A DNA stretch of 8,008 nucleotides, from the NCBI GenBank assembly GCA_025351555.1, contig JANXVS010000500.1:1-8008 (forward strand), written 5' to 3'. The position numbers and the translations under genes were made by a program. This DNA is from Pseudomonadota bacterium (lineage in GTDB: Bacteria; Pseudomonadota; Gammaproteobacteria; Xanthomonadales; Rhodanobacteraceae). The notes below the pieces were generated by a model. It made no database searches. It was not told the DNA's origin and saw only the letters and a program-made list of their open reading frames with translations. How positions within the stretch are numbered: position 1 is the stretch's first letter; each line of letters starts with the position of its first letter. Shown piece after piece: positions 5,891 through 8,008 of this stretch.

Positions 5891-5953
5891 GCATTGGCTA
5901 GCGCAGGATGCGGTTCCTTCATCACCGCATCCACTCCGTGCTAGCCGTAATGC
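5891..5953. repeat. long imperfect hairpin between two gene remnants
   Basis: Three nested arm pairs line up: GCATT (5891-5895) with AATGC (5949-5953), GGCTAGC (5896-5902) with GCTAGCC (5940-5946), and GGATGCGGT (5906-5914) with ACCGCATCC (5924-5932). That is 21 base pairs in total, with a 9-base loop, one asymmetric internal loop and a 2-base bulge. On the minus strand it spans the stop codon of the HNH remnant. No T run follows on either strand. It could be an old terminator, a mobile-element end or a recombination site remnant. Confidence 0.75.
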
Positions 5954-6147
5954 TTGCGGCGATGGCAGTTCGGACGCAGCGCGTGCGCATTCTTAACCGT
6001 GTCTTCCCCTCCGTCCGTGAGGCGAATTTTGTGGTGCACTTCCAAATAGGGGGATTGGTCAGATTTTCTTGTAAACGGCACCGGTTGTTTGCACGACTCG
6101 CAGTGACCCCAGCGTGCTATCGTCCGCTGCCTTTTTGCCGGATTCAA
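5941..6147 (-). pseudogene. C-terminal remnant of an HNH endonuclease (McrA-like)
   Basis: The 68-codon frame (TTG at 6147) reads as the C-terminal HNH domain found in restriction-type and phage-type nucleases. It has a first zinc knuckle CESC (16-19), PVPF, then YLEVHHKIRLTDGGEDT (34-50) with the HH pair at 38-39, N53, and PNCHRRKHYG at the end (59-68). HNH proteins of this class cut DNA with a divalent metal held by the His/Asn residues, and the fold is braced by four cysteines. Here the third cysteine, expected before PNC, is Arg58 (CGT, one transition from TGT), so the zinc site is broken. The usual N-terminal part is absent, and the frame reaches a stop upstream within the antisense of maf. 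I read it as a decayed fragment, though a small HNH protein cannot be fully excluded. Confidence 0.7.
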
Positions 6148-6151
6148 ATCC

Positions 6152-6739
6152 TTGTTGTATCTCGCCTCGCAATCCCCACGCCGCCGCCAGTTGCTGGATC
6201 AACTTGGTGTGCGCTTCGGCACGCTCGCGGTCAACGTGCCGGAAGTGCAAGTGCCGGGTGAGCCGCCGGAGGATTACGTCAGCCGGGTCGCGCGCGAGAA
6301 GGCCGGGGCGGGTTTGTTGCAGCTATCGGGCGTGACGGGTGCCGTGGTGCTCGGCGCGGACACCGAAGTCGTGCTCGACGACGAAGTCTTCGGCAAACCT
6401 GGCGATGCGGTGCAGGCGGCGGCGATGCTGCGGTGCCTGTCCGGTCGCACGCATCGGGTGCTGTCGACGGTCTGGTGCGTCAACGGTGGACGCGAAGAAC
6501 ACGCGCTGAGCGTGTCCGAGGTGAGTTTCGCGGAATTGTTCGCTGCCGACATCGCCGCTTATGTCGCCACCGGAGAATCGCTGGACAAGGCCGGCGGCTA
6601 CGCCATTCAGGGCCGCGCCGCCGCGTTCATCGAGCGTTTGTCCGGCAGCTATTCGGGAGTAATGGGGTTGCCGCTGTACGAGACGGCGATGCTGTTGCGG
6701 AATTTCGGTATCGCGGGCGCGCAATCCACCGTGGTATGA
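6152..6739 (+). CDS. maf: Maf nucleotide pyrophosphatase, YhdE (dTTP/UTP) type
   Basis: Maf proteins hydrolyse non-canonical or excess nucleoside triphosphates to monophosphates. The 195-residue product has the family start [19 protein letters not shown] (2-20), the catalytic aspartate in LGADTEVV (D70), GKPGDA (81-86), [12 protein letters not shown] (92-103) and [10 protein letters not shown] (145-154). The AIQG segment with Gln153 fits the YhdE dTTPase/UTPase group rather than the YceF m7GTPase group. [14 protein letters not shown] ends the domain. The only usual starts near the conserved N-terminus are two adjacent TTGs at 6152 and 6155. The frame upstream is open only back to a TGA at 6104. 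Foreign-looking DNA reaches to about 6150, so the native start may have been lost. No clear Shine-Dalgarno sequence is present. Downstream, rng is the usual neighbour but is separated by a toxin-antitoxin pair. Confidence 0.92.
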   Translation: MLYLASQSPRRRQLLDQLGVRFGTLAVNVPEVQVPGEPPEDYVSRVAREKAGAGLLQLSGVTGAVVLGADTEVVLDDEVFGKPGDAVQAAAMLRCLSGRTHRVLSTVWCVNGGREEHALSVSEVSFAELFAADIAAYVATGESLDKAGGYAIQGRAAAFIERLSGSYSGVMGLPLYETAMLLRNFGIAGAQSTVV

Positions 6740-6752
6740 TAATTCATCATAC
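6734..6752. promoter_or_regulatory. palindromic operator/promoter of the toxin-antitoxin pair
   Basis: GTATGAT (6734-6740) and ATCATAC (6746-6752) are perfect 7-base inverted arms around a 5-base AATTC centre, making a small AT-rich island in GC-rich DNA. The left arm contains TATGAT, a near-consensus -10 hexamer, but no good -35 was seen. The palindrome overlaps the maf stop codon and lies 28 bp before the antitoxin start. Ribbon-helix-helix antitoxins typically repress their own promoters through such sites, so this is the likely autoregulatory operator. Confidence 0.6.
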
Positions 6753-6780
6753 TGACTGAGCGTGTGGCGAAGAGGAGCTT

Positions 6781-7023
6781 ATGAGCAGCGTCAAAGTAGC
6801 CATCACGATCGATCAGGAAAATCTGATCCGCGTGGACAACTTGGTGTCGAAAGGTGTGTTTCCCAGCCGCAGCCGTGCCATCGCCGAAGCGGTCGCCGAG
6901 AAGTTGGCGCGCATGGAACGCAGCCGCCTCGCGGCGGAATGCGCGAAGCTCGATCCGGCATCCGAGCAGGCGCTTGCCGAGGAAGGCATGGGCCTGGAGC
7001 TTGGCACGTGGCCAGAATACTGA
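6781..7023 (+). CDS. ribbon-helix-helix antitoxin of a MazEF/PemIK-type module
   Basis: This 80-residue protein would neutralise the adjacent MazF-like toxin and repress the operon. The N-terminal half has the ribbon-helix-helix layout: a beta strand VKVAITID (4-11), a first helix with [11 protein letters not shown], then [16 protein letters not shown] as the second helix. The C-terminal half ([14 protein letters not shown] to WPEY at the end) matches the toxin-binding tails I know from MazE/CopG-type antitoxins paired with PemK/MazF toxins. An AGGAG at 6773-6777 precedes the ATG closely, and an operator-like palindrome lies upstream. The gene overlaps the toxin start by 16 bp, giving translational coupling with antitoxin first. 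It is wedged between maf and rng, usually adjacent, which suggests acquisition. Confidence 0.85.
   Translation: MSSVKVAITIDQENLIRVDNLVSKGVFPSRSRAIAEAVAEKLARMERSRLAAECAKLDPASEQALAEEGMGLELGTWPEY
6996..6999 (+). promoter_or_regulatory. ribosome-binding site that fixes the toxin GTG start
   Basis: GGAG lies inside the antitoxin reading frame, 8 nt before a GTG at 7008. This supports starting the toxin there and not at the earlier in-frame ATG at 6762, which would read through the whole antitoxin gene. Confidence 0.6.
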
Positions 7024-7346
7024 GGGGCGAGATTCGCTGGGCTGAGTTCAATCCCGTGCGCGGCCGCGAACAGTCCGGGCTGCGGCCGGTGCTGGTGTTG
7101 AGTCACGACGTGTTCAACGAACGTTCCGGCACCGTCATTGCGGTGGCCTTGACGAGCCAGTCGCAGCGCGCCGGGTTTCCGCTGACGTATGAACTGGCGT
7201 TGGCGAAATTGCCGAAACGCTCGTGGGTGAAAATCAGCCAGATCCGCACCCTGTCGGTTGAGCACATCGGCGCGCGCCTGGGGCGCGCGTCACCGGAAGA
7301 ATTGGCGCAGATTGTCGAAGGCCTTAATGAAATCATCGGAAATTGA
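7008..7346 (+). CDS. MazF/PemK-family endoribonuclease toxin
   Basis: MazF-family toxins cut mRNA (some also rRNA or tRNA) at short single-stranded sequence motifs, stopping growth when the antitoxin is degraded. From GTG 7008 the product is 112 residues, the usual MazF size. It begins [21 protein letters not shown] (6-26), the conserved N-terminal strand and loop. The catalytic-region arginine is in LRPVLVLS (25-32) and the conserved Thr-Ser in ALTSQ (47-51). [12 protein letters not shown] (72-83) and the C-terminal helix [16 protein letters not shown] complete the fold. All known key positions appear present, so it is probably active. It overlaps the antitoxin gene by 16 bp in another frame and has GGAG 8 nt upstream of its start. 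The cleavage specificity cannot be read from the sequence. Confidence 0.88.
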   Translation: MARILRGEIRWAEFNPVRGREQSGLRPVLVLSHDVFNERSGTVIAVALTSQSQRAGFPLTYELALAKLPKRSWVKISQIRTLSVEHIGARLGRASPEELAQIVEGLNEIIGN

Positions 7347-7371
7347 GCAATGAACGACGACGGTTTTTCCC

Positions 7372-8008
7372 GTGACTGAAGAAATCCTGATCAATGTGAC
7401 TCCGCGCGAAACCCGCGTCGCCGTGGTCGAAAACGGCATGCTGCAGGAGGTGCACATCGAGCGCGCACTGCGCCGCGGTTATGTCGGCAATGTCTACAAG
7501 GGCCGGGTCAGCCGAGTGATGCCGGGGATGCAGGCGGCGTTCGTCGAGGTGGGTCTGGAGCGCGCGGCTTTTCTGCATGCGTCGGACATCCTGCGTGCGA
7601 TTCCTGCGCTGGCCAGCGAGGGCGTCGAGAGTGGCGCGCCGCCGACGCAGCCGATCAACGAACTGGTGCACGAGGGTCAAGAGATCATCGTTCAGGTGAT
7701 CAAGGACCCGATCGGCAGCAAGGGCGCGCGCCTGACGTCGCATCTGTCGCTGCCATCGCGCTATCTTGTGTTGCTGCCGTACGCGAAAGTGGTCGGTGTC
7801 TCGGTGCGCATCGAAGATGAAGCCGAGCGCACGCGCCTGAAAGAAATTCTGCAATCTCTCGCGACCGAACCTACGCTCGGTTATATCGTGCGCACCAACG
7901 CCGAAGGTCAGACCCAGGAGGCGCTGGCGGAGGACGTCGCCTATCTGGGCAGGCTGTGGCAGTCGTTGCAGGAAAACATTGCCCGCACCAAGGTGGGCGA
8001 GCGCATCT
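7372..8008 (+). CDS. rng: ribonuclease G (RNase G), 5' part
   Basis: RNase G is an endoribonuclease of the RNase E/G family that matures the 5' end of 16S rRNA and helps mRNA decay. The frame starts at GTG 7372 and is open to the window edge (212 codons seen of the usual 490 or so). The N-terminus EEILINVTPRETRVAVVENG and QEVHIERALRRGYVGNVYKG match E. coli RNase G closely. They are followed by the S1 domain (GRVSRVMPGMQAAFVEVGLERAAFLHASDI, in two adjoining pieces) and KDPIGSKGARLTSHLSLPSRYLV. Lack of an extended N-terminus and these residues favour RNase G over RNase E. The start lies 25 bp after the toxin stop without a strong Shine-Dalgarno sequence, and a 9-codon frame at 7350-7379 overlaps it. 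In relatives rng follows maf directly. Confidence 0.93.
   Translation, partial: MTEEILINVTPRETRVAVVENGMLQEVHIERALRRGYVGNVYKGRVSRVMPGMQAAFVEVGLERAAFLHASDILRAIPALASEGVESGAPPTQPINELVHEGQEIIVQVIKDPIGSKGARLTSHLSLPSRYLVLLPYAKVVGVSVRIEDEAERTRLKEILQSLATEPTLGYIVRTNAEGQTQEALAEDVAYLGRLWQSLQENIARTKVGERI

Noticed and set aside
5891..5953. Integron attC site
   Set aside because: The arms do not carry the RYYYAAC/GTTRRRY end boxes expected of attC, and no integrase or cassette array is present.
5908..6261. Plus-strand open frame of 117 codons across the debris and the maf start
   Set aside because: It overlaps the maf 5' end in another frame and is antisense to the recognisable HNH remnant. No motif was seen.
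6762..7007. Starting the MazF-like toxin at ATG 6762, giving a 194-residue protein
   Set aside because: The extra residues are an alternate-frame reading of the antitoxin gene. GTG 7008 with GGAG at 8 nt gives the normal family length and N-terminus.

Overview
The window looks like a chromosomal segment from a GC-rich gammaproteobacterium, most likely of the Xanthomonadales (Xanthomonadaceae/Rhodanobacteraceae side). This is inferred from the gene order lptE-holA-nadD-rsfS-rlmH-maf-rng, which follows the conserved housekeeping cluster of that group, and from a palindromic repeat of a type I recall from their genomes. No rRNA or tRNA gene, CRISPR array or complete insertion sequence was seen.

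Layout: the 3' end of an unidentified gene (to 86) overlaps lptE (83-586, LPS-assembly lipoprotein), followed by holA (601-1623, DNA polymerase III delta). A composite palindromic repeat (about 1629-1860) separates holA from nadD, and nadD's conserved core begins exactly where the repeat ends. A deaD/csdA-type DEAD-box RNA helicase (2499-4466, minus strand) converges on nadD with 7 bp between them. A divergent intergenic region (4467-4654) leads into rsfS (4655-5233, ribosomal silencing factor with a lysine-pentad tail) and rlmH (5255-5722, 23S rRNA methyltransferase). Positions 5723-6151 hold gene debris: on the minus strand, the 3' end of an HNH nuclease gene and the 3' end of a beta-helix surface-protein gene, with a long hairpin between them. 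Then come maf (6152-6739), a MazEF/PemIK-like toxin-antitoxin pair (6781-7346) with an upstream palindrome, and the start of rng (RNase G, from 7372, running off the window).

The housekeeping genes serve outer-membrane assembly (LptE), replication (HolA), NAD synthesis (NadD) and ribosome/RNA metabolism (DeaD, RsfS, RlmH, RNase G). The most notable feature is that this normally compact cluster is interrupted four times: by the repeat, the inverted deaD, the debris and the toxin-antitoxin pair. Two of these events appear to have changed the translation start of the next gene. nadD has no usual start codon near its conserved beginning, so it either carries a repeat-encoded extension of about 56 residues or uses a non-canonical start. 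maf is left with TTG start codons at the debris junction. The second notable feature is that the divergent genes deaD and rsfS, both acting on ribosomes or RNA, each carry a lysine-rich tail with five-residue periodicity.

I did not find a clearly new defence system. The most unusual points are the repeat-built nadD start, the RsfS tail and the paired 3'-end remnants with their hairpin.
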